A stretch of 64,000 nt of DNA from Craspedostauros australis (Eukaryota > Bacillariophyta > Bacillariophyceae > Mastogloiales > Achnanthaceae). The DNA lies in NCBI GenBank assembly GCA_026770025.1, contig JAMXDE010000043.1:1-64000 (forward strand), given 5' to 3'. This document shows positions 20,101-28,930 of the stretch, one piece after another (the first letter of the stretch is position 1; the number at the start of each line of letters is the position of its first letter). A program made the position numbers and the translations under genes. The notes beneath the pieces were generated by a model. That model saw only the letters and a list, made by a program, of their open reading frames with translations, was not told where the DNA came from and did not search any database.

Positions 20101-23100
20101 TTGATCAGTAGAACCACGCCCGTCATTGATTTCCGTGTGACCTGGTCATGGCCATGGTCGGCGTCCACGTAACACGTGATTTGGACCGGTTTCCCTTTTG
20201 GTGTTGGTATTGATACGGGGGTGACCTCTGATGCGGTAGGGTAGAATTCTCTCCAATGGCTTGAGAGGGTAGTGTCGATGTTCGTGTGGTCCACTGGGTT
20301 GGGGTCGCAGAGGATGGCTCCCCTTTCTCGACCTTTGAGGTATCCAATGATGCGTTGGATGGTCAAGAGGTGTCCTTCCCTTGGTGCCATGGCGAACCGT
20401 GCCATCGTCGTCGTGGCGTATTGGATGTCCAGCCTCCCGAGGGTCACGACCCAATTGAGGCAACCCAGTATCGATCGGTAGGTCCTGGCGTCTTCAGCGC
20501 TTGTGAAGCCCGAGGTGTCGCTTTCTGGGTGGCAGGCTTCTACCATGGGGGTGGATGCCTTCGGGATTGTCTTCCCTACTAGTTGCTCCACTCGTTTGAT
20601 GACGTTTCCGATATACGTCTGGGCTGAGAGTCCGATGTTGACTCCCCTGTCCTTCCAGTTCTTGGGAAGGTCGACGATGTTCCCGCCAAGGTAGTACTCT
20701 GGGTCACCGCATTGTTTCATGGTGTACCGTTTCTTGAGGTCGTCGATGATTGGGATGGGGTCCTTACTGAAAATCAGTACGTCATCCACGTATGTGGTGA
20801 TCATCTCGTAGTGGTCGTCGGCTTCTCGGGTGTAGATGTCGTTGTCGGCCTTGGAGGGTAGGAATCCCATGGTTCGAAGGGTGTCCGCGAAGTGTTCGTG
20901 GAACCTCGCACTGGATGTCCTCAGGCCGTAGAGTCCCTTTTGGATGATGAGGGGTTTGCCTTCGAGGTTACCAAATTCAGGGCCTGCTCGAATGTAGCAC
21001 TTCTCGAGGGTGTCGGCGTATAGGAACGCGTTCCCTACGTCGCCGGCGTATGCTCTCAGTCCGTTGGCTGCTGCGATGGCGAAGGCGATTCGGATGGTGT
21101 CTGATGCTACCACCCCTGAGTATACGTCTTCTGTTGGTGGGGATGTCTTGTTCCCGTTTGCCACCAATCTTGCCTTTCGACGTAGGTCGAACTTCACATT
21201 GTAGACGATGTGGTATGGGATCTTGGTGTACCCATCGAGTGCTTCGTTCGGTCTTGGTTGTCTGAAGGTTCCCAATCGCTTGATCTGGTCCAGTTCCTTG
21301 TTGACGGCTTCGCTCCAGAGTCCGTTTCCGTTGAGCCTGTCGATGGCCATGGCGTGTTTCAGGCTGTTGGGTACCAGGGTGCCGAACTTGTACTTGTTTC
21401 CTGGGTGATGGTTTGCCAGTTTGGTGGCTAGCATTGATCGCATGTGCTGGTTCCTTGCTCTGTGGAGTTCCACCCATTCGAACCCTTTCTGGTCCTGTAG
21501 GCGATTCTGTTCGGTGTATTCGATGATGATGTCCGGCTGTTGGGCCCTTAGGTCTCCCATCCTGCACCATGATCGCATTCCGTTCATCCATAGGATCTCT
21601 AGGATTGCTTCGGTGGTCCCGTCCTCTCGTGTCTCGTGGTGGTGACGAGTGATTCCCTTTGCCTTCCAGTTGAGGTTCCTTCCATCGAGGATGAAGTTGT
21701 CTCTTTCGGTGTATTGGTCACATTGGGCCAGGTATGCGAGTTGGTTGACTTCTGTTGCTGTGAGGTTGCAGGCAAAAGAGATGGATGTCGTGTCCCATGG
21801 GGGGTTCGTGTTGCACCCTGGTGGGTTCTGCCTCGGGTTCCCTGGATGGTTTGTTAGGGTGGGTACCCTTTGCGGTGGCGCGGTGTTCACGCCTGTCGTG
21901 ACTGGATCCGCTGCGATGGTCTGGATTATGGATCTGATCGTTCCATGGACGATGTTCTTCCATGGGATGCCTTTCTTGGTGCCTGTTGACAAAACAGATC
22001 GTTTGTTTTGCTTGGTCCTCTTATTCCCTCCCCTTTCTTCGGGGCTGTCATCCATGCGTTGGTATGATGGTGGTCCCGACGAACACGGAAGATACGAAGA
22101 CCCTGGGTCAGAGTCTCCCCTGTCTGGCGCATCGGGGCTCGTTCGCGGATTGTCCTTCTCGGTGGCACGCGTCGTGTGTGCCTTCGCCGTCCGTTTGGTT
22201 AGCGTTTGGGATCGGGTGACGGGTCCTGTGTTCCGTGCCTCCCCTGAATTGGGGATCCCGGTGGGTCGCGTCAGTTTGTCGGTCTTGTTCTCCCATGTCC
22301 GCGGGTGTGTCGTCTTGGCTGTCGCTGCATATCCTCTTTTAGGTGGGGTCTTGGTCTTCCATCCTTGTGGGGTACCGGACAGTTCCAGCGGGGTCCGTGT
22401 GCTGGGGTTATCCGCCTCGGGGTCCATGTCTTGATCGAAGGTGACACGCCTGTTGTTGTTTATACCCTTCCTGAAGGGGCGGACCACGCTTCGTACCAGT
22501 ACACGTCGAGATTCGTCATCCAGCACGTGGTAGGTGAGGAAATCCCCATGGGACTCTGCCACGCCGAGCCAGTACCCTGATTTCTCCTTCGAGTTCGGAA
22601 AGGTAGCGTTGGGGTCATGGTACAAGATCTTCTCGTAGAATTGGAAAGTCAAGAGCGCAGAGATGTCGACGGTTTCTCCGTGTCGTACGGTGTATGGGAT
22701 TGCGTATCGTAGGGACGGGTCTGATGTATGGTTGTGCACGTAGCACATGTATCGGAAAGCGTGGAACCATGCTTTTGGCGGTGCCCCTGTCCGGTCAATG
22801 AGTGTCGTGACACATCGTTTCATGTACAGGATGGCATTGTGTTCGGCCGGGTTCTGTTGCTGGTTGTGTGGTTCTGTCAGCCTTGATTTGATGTGGAGGT
22901 CCCTAAGAAGCTTGAGGACCTTCTCTCCGGTCTGTTCCTTCGCGTTGTCGCTGTGGAAGGCCCATGGTGCTCCCTCAGTCCTGATGAAGTCCTGGAAGGC
23001 GACGAAAACTCCTTCTTTCTTCTTCAGGCCATATGCGTTGATCATGTGGGAGGATGTCCCGTAGAAGATTTGCGCCATGGAGTATCTGTCTCCAAAAGAC

Positions 23101-26100
23101 TTGACGTTGGAGAATATGGTGTCTGTCGCCACAATCTCCCGGATTCGTTGTCGTCGCATCCACTCGAATCTGGACTTCTTGTGCCTTCGCATAGGGTAAG
23201 TGATCACTGCCCGCATGAGTTGTGTGGTTCTGGCAAGGGTCTGTTTGATCACGTGCGTGGGCAGGTACCCGAGGTACGGTCGGATCTTGTGAAGATCGAC
23301 GGACTTCCATTTGGCTCGGAAAGGGAACCCTTGGTGGCTGTACTCGGTCATAGCTTCCGCAGGGTGTCGGTCCATGGTGTTCATGGGATTGTCCTTTCCT
23401 GGATCATCAATCCCAACCGGGTTCTCGCCCTTGGAGTGCCCGTGGTATTCAGGTATGCTTTGCGGGTCTCCCCGGAGGTTGTCAACACGTGTTGCCTTGG
23501 TCACGCCGATTTCGTTGGGGATGCGAAATGTTTCCCGATTTCTCTGGAACGCCGGTTCAGATCCTACCGAGTGTAAGGATGAGATGACGCTGTCTGCCTC
23601 GTCGTCCGGGTCTGATACCTTTGTCGATGGAACGTTGGTTGACTCGGTGTATCCCTTTTGGTCCGTTCCTACCGCGTTGGCCTCGCGATCGATGCCCAGC
23701 TCCCTGTATAGGTGGTCGATGTCTCCCGCGGAGAGATTGTCCACCATGTCGAAAAGGGTGCCTTGGATCGAGATGGCTGTGTCGGTAGCCGATTTCGCGA
23801 ACGTTACCGTGTCAATTGCATGTGACATTCCGATGAGCTCCTCGAGGCTTAGAGTGTCAAGGAATGCGTCCACCTCGGGGTACTCCTCGTGTACACGGTT
23901 GGGGTTTCCTGTGGCGAGCTCATCTGGGTGACGGGCGTTGGGGTCCATGGGTTCTCTTCCTTCCATGGGATTATCCGGGATACCGTCTATGGCCTGGCGT
24001 GTCCTGGGTTCCGTGGGATCCTTCGATGCGTTGTGGGCGTTTGGATCCATTGCTCCAGCGTCATGCGGTGCATCAGGTTGGTCATCCCAGTCGACTACCT
24101 TGTCTCCTCCGATTGGGTCCCTGGTAAGGTAGCAACCCATGGGCACGTTGCATACGTGTCCTCCTTGGTGATCCGAAGGGTTCCATCCTTGCTTTGGGGT
24201 GATGTCATAGGTGGGCAGACCCTCATCGTCCTCCATGATGGGAAAAACGTCGAACGTCATCAGCGCGTCTCGCATCTCCAAGTTGATCGTCGTGTCTTCG
24301 TCAGGCATTAGGCATTGTCGACCTGTGCCTGGTGTCGAGAACGATGCCCGGTGTTCCGACGAAACCGTATCGAGGACGGCTCCACTGGCCCGGATTTGGT
24401 GGTCGGAGAGTAGCGTCACCCGACTATCAACGTTCAGAGCGGCTTCGTAGATCCGGAGGATCACTTCGTTGCCTTCTCTGGTCCTGGCCTTGATACTTGC
24501 GTCTACCACCGCGAGGTTATTCTTCCTCATCGTGCTGGCCACGGCACCGACGATGTTGTACGTCCGATGCGGGTAGATGTAGTCAATCTTCCAGACCCGG
24601 TCCTTGTTCCCGATAACGCAGCATTGTGCGCCTCCGTCGCATACCGCGTATGTTTGCGGAGAGAAGGTCGCCAGGTTGATCAGCTGTTCGGGTACTGATT
24701 GGCGTTGTTTGGATTCTGGTGGGTCGATGGGGCTTGTGGCGTCAGATGAATCGCTCATCGTGATCATCTTCACGAGCCGGTCGTTGCCGTTCTCCTCGTG
24801 TCCTCCATAATCGACCAGGAACTTGGCAAGCTCCGAAGCGTCAATCGAGGATAGGTCCGATCCATTCCCGTCCTGGGAATCAGATCCCTCGGTGGATCCT
24901 GCGGTGTACCTAGCCAGGTTCGCGTGGGTGACACCTCCATACTGCTTGCGTGGCTTGGTTTCCTCCCCTTTCTCTGGGGGCTTCACGCTGGCAGGTGGTT
25001 GGGGTTCTTCCTGCTCCTTCTTGCCCTCGACGCGGGTGAATCCGGATCCGTTCCGGTCGTTATTGCGGCGGGCCCAGCGGAGGGAACTGCGGAGTTTCAT
25101 GATCACTCGACGGACCTTCTCGGGTAGTCCATCGAATACTTCTTGTGAGATGAAGGTGGGATCCTCCTGTAGTTTCTTCGAAATGGCATTGATGACCATC
25201 TCAGTGTTGGATTCACCTTGATCTTGGTTGGTTTCGGTGGTTGCCTTGAAGATCCTGCGTTTGCCGGACCTTGATCCCCGTTGGTTGTTGGCTACCGCAT
25301 TGTCCCTGGCGGACTCGGAGATGAGGTACATGCAGGTGGCTCCCATTGACTGCATGTCCGGGCTTCGCTCGATGCTCCGAACCATGGTGCGAACGTTGAT
25401 GTCGTCGCAACCGATGAGGTGGTTAAGGAGCGTGCGGCGTTGTTGTGCGTCGGAGACTTGTTGATCCGGGTTGGTCGCCAGGAAATTCACGTTCGCGAAT
25501 ATATCCTGGATTTCCTTCACATAGGATCCCAGGTCCTGTCTGCTGGGGTTGAAGTCGTGTACCCTCTTCATCAGAGAGTCGACCTCCATTCCTCTGATCC
25601 AGTCGTTATCGTAGGTATTGAGGAGTTCATTCCAGAATAGGATACCGTCCTCGGTGAGGAGTCCTCTGGTGGCGAGTCCATGTGCTGGGCCGCCGGCAAA
25701 GACGGAGTATAGTCCCGCGAATAGGGTCCTGACGTCGCTCGCGACCTGTTCTGGCGAGGTGGTTGTTGGCACTCCTGTCACCGGGTCGATGTGGTCCCTG
25801 ATCGCGTGGATTCCTTGGGAATGGTATCGGTGCCGAAACTGGTCATTGATCAGGTACGCCATGTCGTTTCCAAGGAGATGGGCGTGGATTTGGTGTTTCA
25901 CCACTTGAAAGGATGCCGCATCACTCGTGAATTTGACGGAGTCAGGGATGGGGCGTCGCTTCGGTAGCTTGGTCTGGGCGACTGGTGGTTCACCGCGGGT
26001 TGATCCTCGATGGGGTGCATGCCCGGGTTCGTGTTGCCCGTGTGGGGTGTTCGGGCCCATGTTGCGTGGGTCATGTCTTCCGGAACCTCCATTGGGATCG

Positions 26101-27737
26101 GTTGGGCGGTACCCATACGCGGGCGGTCGTGGTGGATACCCGGGGTGAGGGTGTCCAACGGGGGTGAAGGTTCCTTGTGGCATTGGAAAACCTCCGGTTC
26201 CATGGGGAAAATGGCCCATGGGGATAGGGATCCCAATGGGCGGGAATCCTCCTGGGTGGGTTCCGTGGTACATCGGGAGCGGTGGGCCATGAGGGAATTG
26301 GTTTCCCATGTTAGGGGGATACCCATACGGGTTGCCGCTGTTGTGTCCATGGTTAATTGGAGGGCCATGGTTGTCGCGGTGCGGGCGGTTTGTCCCATGG
26401 TTCGTAGGTAGGTTGCTGGCAGGGTTTCGGTTCACGGGTTCGTGTCCGTTGTTGCCTCGATAGTTACCCACGCCATGTGAGGCTGGTGTATCCGCGATAC
26501 CGTGGTAGGGATGCGGGTTCCGATTGTGGGGTGGACGGTTCCCATCGTTCTCTGGGTGGTTCATTCGGGGTGCATTGGTACCTCCTGGGTCTCTGGCGGT
26601 CGTTTCGGGGGCGAAGGTTACTACCTTGGCGCTGGTTGGGTTGCGGTTGTAATCGCCGATCGTCGCGGGGTCTACGTTGGGGAAGAGTCGGTTCCGTCCT
26701 GTGGGGCCGCGGTTGTCGGGTACGTCTACGGTTTCGTCATTACCAGGGTGTTGGTCGTAGTCAGTGCCTGGTTCGGTGTCTTCGTTGGGTGGGGTGGTAC
26801 CACGGGTGTCGATGACTACTGGCGATGTGTTTGATGATCCTTGCTTGGCGATGCTGGAGAGTTGGGTATCGTTCCGGAAGTCGGGTGGAGTACGGTTCGG
26901 GGTGTTCCCTTCAAGCATGAGGGAGAGCCCAGATGGGGTTCCTCCTGGGTGGCTGTCGTTGTCGCGTCCGGTTCTACGGGTAGATGTTTCTGATCCAGAT
27001 GAGACGCTGGTCGCGGATGCATTGGAGAGTGCCTTCTTGTGTTCCCCGATGGCCTCCAACCACGCTTTGTGGTGGTGGCGTTTGCCGCATCTTTCGGAAC
27101 GGCAGAAGTCTGCCATGGCTTTGGCGGTGGTGGCCGTGTCGACGAACATCGCGTCAAGGGTGGATTCGAGGGTGGATTCCTCCTCCACTTCGATGGATCT
27201 GACCCATTCTCCGATGTGGTAGATGAGGAGTCCTGTCTTGTAGTTCCTTGCTACGTCGTCCGGGTGCTTGAGGTTGAACATGACTAATGCCGGGTCCATG
27301 TCAGTGGCCTCTTCGTGGATGGTGATCAACAGTTGGGAGATGGTCTTCTCTTCTGCGAGGGTCTTGGGTGGGAAGAGATCAAAGATCATGGCGGTCTCGA
27401 TGCTGATCCGAAACTCCTGTCCGAGTTCCGTGAACGCGTTCCAGGTAGTCTTGTGGACGTGGCGCACGATTTCGGTTTCGTTGGTTCTTTCCTTTCGGTT
27501 CCATGCATCCACGATGATGGGGTGTCGGAAGGTGACTTCGATGAAGCTATCTCCGATGTCCTCGAAGGAGAGCGAAGATGGCCCAGTCGTTGGGTAGCCT
27601 GGCGTACCATCAAGGATGGCAGAGAGGCTTGGGTCCTTCGGGTCCGCGGGGACGGTCTCGAAGGCTAGGGTCCTGTCTCCTGGGCTCCTCTTGGGAGGTG
27701 GCCGGTTGGAGAGTTGGAGGCGGTTGGTGACGGTCAT
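17109..27737 (-). CDS. Giant Copia-like Gag-Pol polyprotein with C-terminal extension (3,542 aa)
   Basis: ATG at 27737, 42 bp after the 5' LTR plus leader. Order: Gag-like N-terminus; Pro/Gly/His-rich linker (about residues 400-600); helical capsid-like segment (about 600-870); protease-like CDGGAQC near 1032 (DGGA in place of DSGA/DTGA); integrase with D1539, D1597 and E1632 (34 residues between the last two); reverse transcriptase with YVDD at 2316; RNase H from about 2525 (VDADHG) through GSEL and GDNK to about 2680. A further stretch of about 850 residues follows, with a compact segment near 2970-3030 (GSRVLYPAG...GIVVGYSGRRVRIFC) that resembles a small SH3/Tudor-type beta barrel, then acidic/basic disordered sequence. 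No CCHC zinc knuckle is found in Gag. It is over twice the usual Copia polyprotein length. RT/RNase H order and sequence style place it with Copia; the extension is unassigned. Confidence 0.92.
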   Translation of the reverse strand: MTVTNRLQLSNRPPPKRSPGDRTLAFETVPADPKDPSLSAILDGTPGYPTTGPSSLSFEDIGDSFIEVTFRHPIIVDAWNRKERTNETEIVRHVHKTTWNAFTELGQEFRISIETAMIFDLFPPKTLAEEKTISQLLITIHEEATDMDPALVMFNLKHPDDVARNYKTGLLIYHIGEWVRSIEVEEESTLESTLDAMFVDTATTAKAMADFCRSERCGKRHHHKAWLEAIGEHKKALSNASATSVSSGSETSTRRTGRDNDSHPGGTPSGLSLMLEGNTPNRTPPDFRNDTQLSSIAKQGSSNTSPVVIDTRGTTPPNEDTEPGTDYDQHPGNDETVDVPDNRGPTGRNRLFPNVDPATIGDYNRNPTSAKVVTFAPETTARDPGGTNAPRMNHPENDGNRPPHNRNPHPYHGIADTPASHGVGNYRGNNGHEPVNRNPASNLPTNHGTNRPHRDNHGPPINHGHNSGNPYGYPPNMGNQFPHGPPLPMYHGTHPGGFPPIGIPIPMGHFPHGTGGFPMPQGTFTPVGHPHPGYPPRPPAYGYRPTDPNGGSGRHDPRNMGPNTPHGQHEPGHAPHRGSTRGEPPVAQTKLPKRRPIPDSVKFTSDAASFQVVKHQIHAHLLGNDMAYLINDQFRHRYHSQGIHAIRDHIDPVTGVPTTTSPEQVASDVRTLFAGLYSVFAGGPAHGLATRGLLTEDGILFWNELLNTYDNDWIRGMEVDSLMKRVHDFNPSRQDLGSYVKEIQDIFANVNFLATNPDQQVSDAQQRRTLLNHLIGCDDINVRTMVRSIERSPDMQSMGATCMYLISESARDNAVANNQRGSRSGKRRIFKATTETNQDQGESNTEMVINAISKKLQEDPTFISQEVFDGLPEKVRRVIMKLRSSLRWARRNNDRNGSGFTRVEGKKEQEEPQPPASVKPPEKGEETKPRKQYGGVTHANLARYTAGSTEGSDSQDGNGSDLSSIDASELAKFLVDYGGHEENGNDRLVKMITMSDSSDATSPIDPPESKQRQSVPEQLINLATFSPQTYAVCDGGAQCCVIGNKDRVWKIDYIYPHRTYNIVGAVASTMRKNNLAVVDASIKARTREGNEVILRIYEAALNVDSRVTLLSDHQIRASGAVLDTVSSEHRASFSTPGTGRQCLMPDEDTTINLEMRDALMTFDVFPIMEDDEGLPTYDITPKQGWNPSDHQGGHVCNVPMGCYLTRDPIGGDKVVDWDDQPDAPHDAGAMDPNAHNASKDPTEPRTRQAIDGIPDNPMEGREPMDPNARHPDELATGNPNRVHEEYPEVDAFLDTLSLEELIGMSHAIDTVTFAKSATDTAISIQGTLFDMVDNLSAGDIDHLYRELGIDREANAVGTDQKGYTESTNVPSTKVSDPDDEADSVISSLHSVGSEPAFQRNRETFRIPNEIGVTKATRVDNLRGDPQSIPEYHGHSKGENPVGIDDPGKDNPMNTMDRHPAEAMTEYSHQGFPFRAKWKSVDLHKIRPYLGYLPTHVIKQTLARTTQLMRAVITYPMRRHKKSRFEWMRRQRIREIVATDTIFSNVKSFGDRYSMAQIFYGTSSHMINAYGLKKKEGVFVAFQDFIRTEGAPWAFHSDNAKEQTGEKVLKLLRDLHIKSRLTEPHNQQQNPAEHNAILYMKRCVTTLIDRTGAPPKAWFHAFRYMCYVHNHTSDPSLRYAIPYTVRHGETVDISALLTFQFYEKILYHDPNATFPNSKEKSGYWLGVAESHGDFLTYHVLDDESRRVLVRSVVRPFRKGINNNRRVTFDQDMDPEADNPSTRTPLELSGTPQGWKTKTPPKRGYAATAKTTHPRTWENKTDKLTRPTGIPNSGEARNTGPVTRSQTLTKRTAKAHTTRATEKDNPRTSPDAPDRGDSDPGSSYLPCSSGPPSYQRMDDSPEERGGNKRTKQNKRSVLSTGTKKGIPWKNIVHGTIRSIIQTIAADPVTTGVNTAPPQRVPTLTNHPGNPRQNPPGCNTNPPWDTTSISFACNLTATEVNQLAYLAQCDQYTERDNFILDGRNLNWKAKGITRHHHETREDGTTEAILEILWMNGMRSWCRMGDLRAQQPDIIIEYTEQNRLQDQKGFEWVELHRARNQHMRSMLATKLANHHPGNKYKFGTLVPNSLKHAMAIDRLNGNGLWSEAVNKELDQIKRLGTFRQPRPNEALDGYTKIPYHIVYNVKFDLRRKARLVANGNKTSPPTEDVYSGVVASDTIRIAFAIAAANGLRAYAGDVGNAFLYADTLEKCYIRAGPEFGNLEGKPLIIQKGLYGLRTSSARFHEHFADTLRTMGFLPSKADNDIYTREADDHYEMITTYVDDVLIFSKDPIPIIDDLKKRYTMKQCGDPEYYLGGNIVDLPKNWKDRGVNIGLSAQTYIGNVIKRVEQLVGKTIPKASTPMVEACHPESDTSGFTSAEDARTYRSILGCLNWVVTLGRLDIQYATTTMARFAMAPREGHLLTIQRIIGYLKGRERGAILCDPNPVDHTNIDTTLSSHWREFYPTASEVTPVSIPTPKGKPVQITCYVDADHGHDQVTRKSMTGVVLLINNTIVKTICKRQNTVETSTYGSELVAARIATEAVTGLRYMLRDLGVPIDGPAIMLGDNKAVVLNTTVPSSTLKKKHCSLAFHQIRECIAAGIIVFAHIASVDNIADILTKPLSKTPFHHITSRTIFRNSIHESGYHSETISQAITKSRTTRADDDPDIMATETQEPPPPKKEHTMSVNMARYQQTSMKYSPTSKTLRLTRTQREPNPLETAQRKSPRTIKRTKSTPASPNRQQTRNPSVVYDMTDNRTTNQNHEPADAPTDKFLIRRGDTPPSALTDEFSTLSSINPSCGSDVLYYPRDMLETGPIMPSNQSHVATSTKFRKPPPGATMPAIKEGNCETSFHTGLAPRAFVTPEHETYRCDMLIAELQEDLARNATAPSIAFRDMNMLSPQKRSRHNQDPGHNLSPFQTRTRKMTFPKYTPFYKGIHCPVPGSRVLYPAGKKGPFQGIVVGYSGRRVRIFCTKGNDNTPVGRVSHVEKQSIYPLTLSEYLDNDLQTTEVLSIAIADGQCFYPKEDGAWGESPNEYRATLRKPSICHFFKVRMNRIPIILARARKARMVRKQSDTLAINLAREKEALANEPFPPTDEDDMVDGIPSLEDTRPSLEEGETLEGRFLDEIPDGFFDEKMTAEETSHQESESEAYRDGDQESQDPGSVIDVEAEIASGAVISHPRPPLRRSSRPSPASKILTATRDGQGYTDKVRPKPVIPTDHSVDSASAQEPGDSDESGSNYRPEGKSAKRNQAPRRTSSGASSKQSNCPKREGLFDESEDSTISSGTSGIKMIKQVRSAKKSTSGTINTERAPTTTVEEPTETVEPVPPTTQDEQPEVPTPPEGPTDDGVPVATAYPAPVNHNEYASINTRQLRASKHPLPSTPDTPETSNANKRARTDARPAIAYPSPRRLRSGYIMSSDRGPTMMQPSIFQMPPDPTAQIKAVLQNDERTPMVIQTLADILFCGGLDHINQVQQVSITSSLNKALEAMLTNRRQGRGYYDNNEQSE

Positions 27738-27782
27738 CTTGCAGAGGTCTAAGAGCTTGACAATCTTTTGCGACTGTTAATC

Positions 27783-28310
27783 TAATAGAGCCCAAACGTA
27801 ATGGCTGTTGTCTTGTTGGCTGTTCTTTAGCTGTAGGCAGAGGCTTGACTGGCAAGCGATCCGGACGAGAGTCTTCTGTTCCACAAGTAGTCAATTTAGA
27901 ATACTGGTAGATGGTGAAGAAACGTGCGGATTATGAGATTAGTGCTATGGTTCTTCTCTTCGAGGGGAATCTCCTGTGATGTCCTGTATGACAATGCGTG
28001 TGGGTTGTGTAGCCCAAGTACCGTGGGTCGAGATCCGTCGTCTGGGTTCTGTGAGAGACAATGGGCGGTGATGCTCGTTGTTGTGGCTTTGGTTCCGTGC
28101 GTCGGCATTTTGGCGATGGCGGGTGTCAGAAACTTGGTTATCGGAACCCCAATGGTTCCCTGACACGAATTCCGAAGATCCGCTTCAAGGTTATGGATCT
28201 GTCTCCAAACGTGGGGTTCGGCGAAGTGTCCGTTCGATCTACTGGAATGCTGATGAGTCGGATGATTCGTAGTCTCTCTCGCTAAGGTGGTTACTAGTTT
28301 AGCTCTATTA
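27783..28310 (-). repeat. 5' LTR of giant element
   Basis: It is the 528-bp partner of 16483-17010, with no difference that I could find by reading. On the minus strand the bases after it (GATTAACAGTCGCAAAAG) occupy the primer-binding position; I could not match them to a tRNA. Confidence 0.95.
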
Positions 28311-28315
28311 CCTTC
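28311..28315. repeat. Target-site duplication (right) of the giant element
   Basis: CCTTC is an exact copy of 16478-16482. Confidence 0.9.
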
Positions 28316-28930
28316 TAAATCTCACTCATACACATGTGAGAGTTTTGTCGGTGCATTGTATCACGAAGGGCACAAAAGAGGCCCGAATCACGCGATAACA
28401 TGGCTCTTGCGACGCTGCTTGCGGACAACAACCAGTGTTTGATTGTGATAGAGGCGAATCGAGGGAGGACCAATCGGGAGGTAATTATCTACCTCATTGA
28501 ATGGCATGTACTGTTGCGAGTAACGCCATCGTCAGCATGCGATCATTCTTGGCGGTTGTGAACATGGGTTGCTTGTTTCCACCATTAACATAGGGTTACA
28601 TTCAGTGTCGGTATCTGCGATGTGGTTCCTTCGCCATCTCGCCATCCTCAAACCGCACTCTGCTTTTCCTTTTGATCTCCACCATGAAAGATACTGTCAA
28701 TGGATGGGACCTATCGTAATAACATGCTATATATGTTCCTACCACATCAACATTCGTACGCTGCAGCAGTACACATGAGAGTCCTAAGCAAGTCATGTCA
28801 CGAACACAGTCGTCTGGTAGTGTAGTTGCTCAATGGACAACTGTAGAACTATTGAGGCTACTCTTCAAAAATGTGCTGCGCCTCTCTCTCCGTTGCACTC
28901 CCTGTTTCATTCCCTGTTGCATCTCCCCCT
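28316..28930. other. Intergenic, no gene recognised
   Basis: It is the original continuation of the locus interrupted by the giant element and lies 3' of the second paralogue. Only short frames are present. Confidence 0.4.

Larger units (their letters stand above)
16483..28310 (-). mobile_element. Giant Copia-like (CoDi-type) retrotransposon, apparently intact
   Basis: The 11,828-bp element has 528-bp LTRs (16483-17010 and 27783-28310) in which I found no difference, an exact 5-bp target duplication and one uninterrupted 3,542-codon ORF. These show a very recent insertion. The LTR ends are TAATAGAGC...GCTCTATTA, a 9-bp inverted repeat and not TG...CA. A purine tract (on the minus strand ATGAAGGGGAG) abuts the 3' LTR. 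It was inserted between two paralogous genes (14387-15628 and 28931-29686), which otherwise would lie with about 1.3 kb between gene 1's 5' end and gene 2's 3' end (about 13.3 kb now). Confidence 0.95.
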
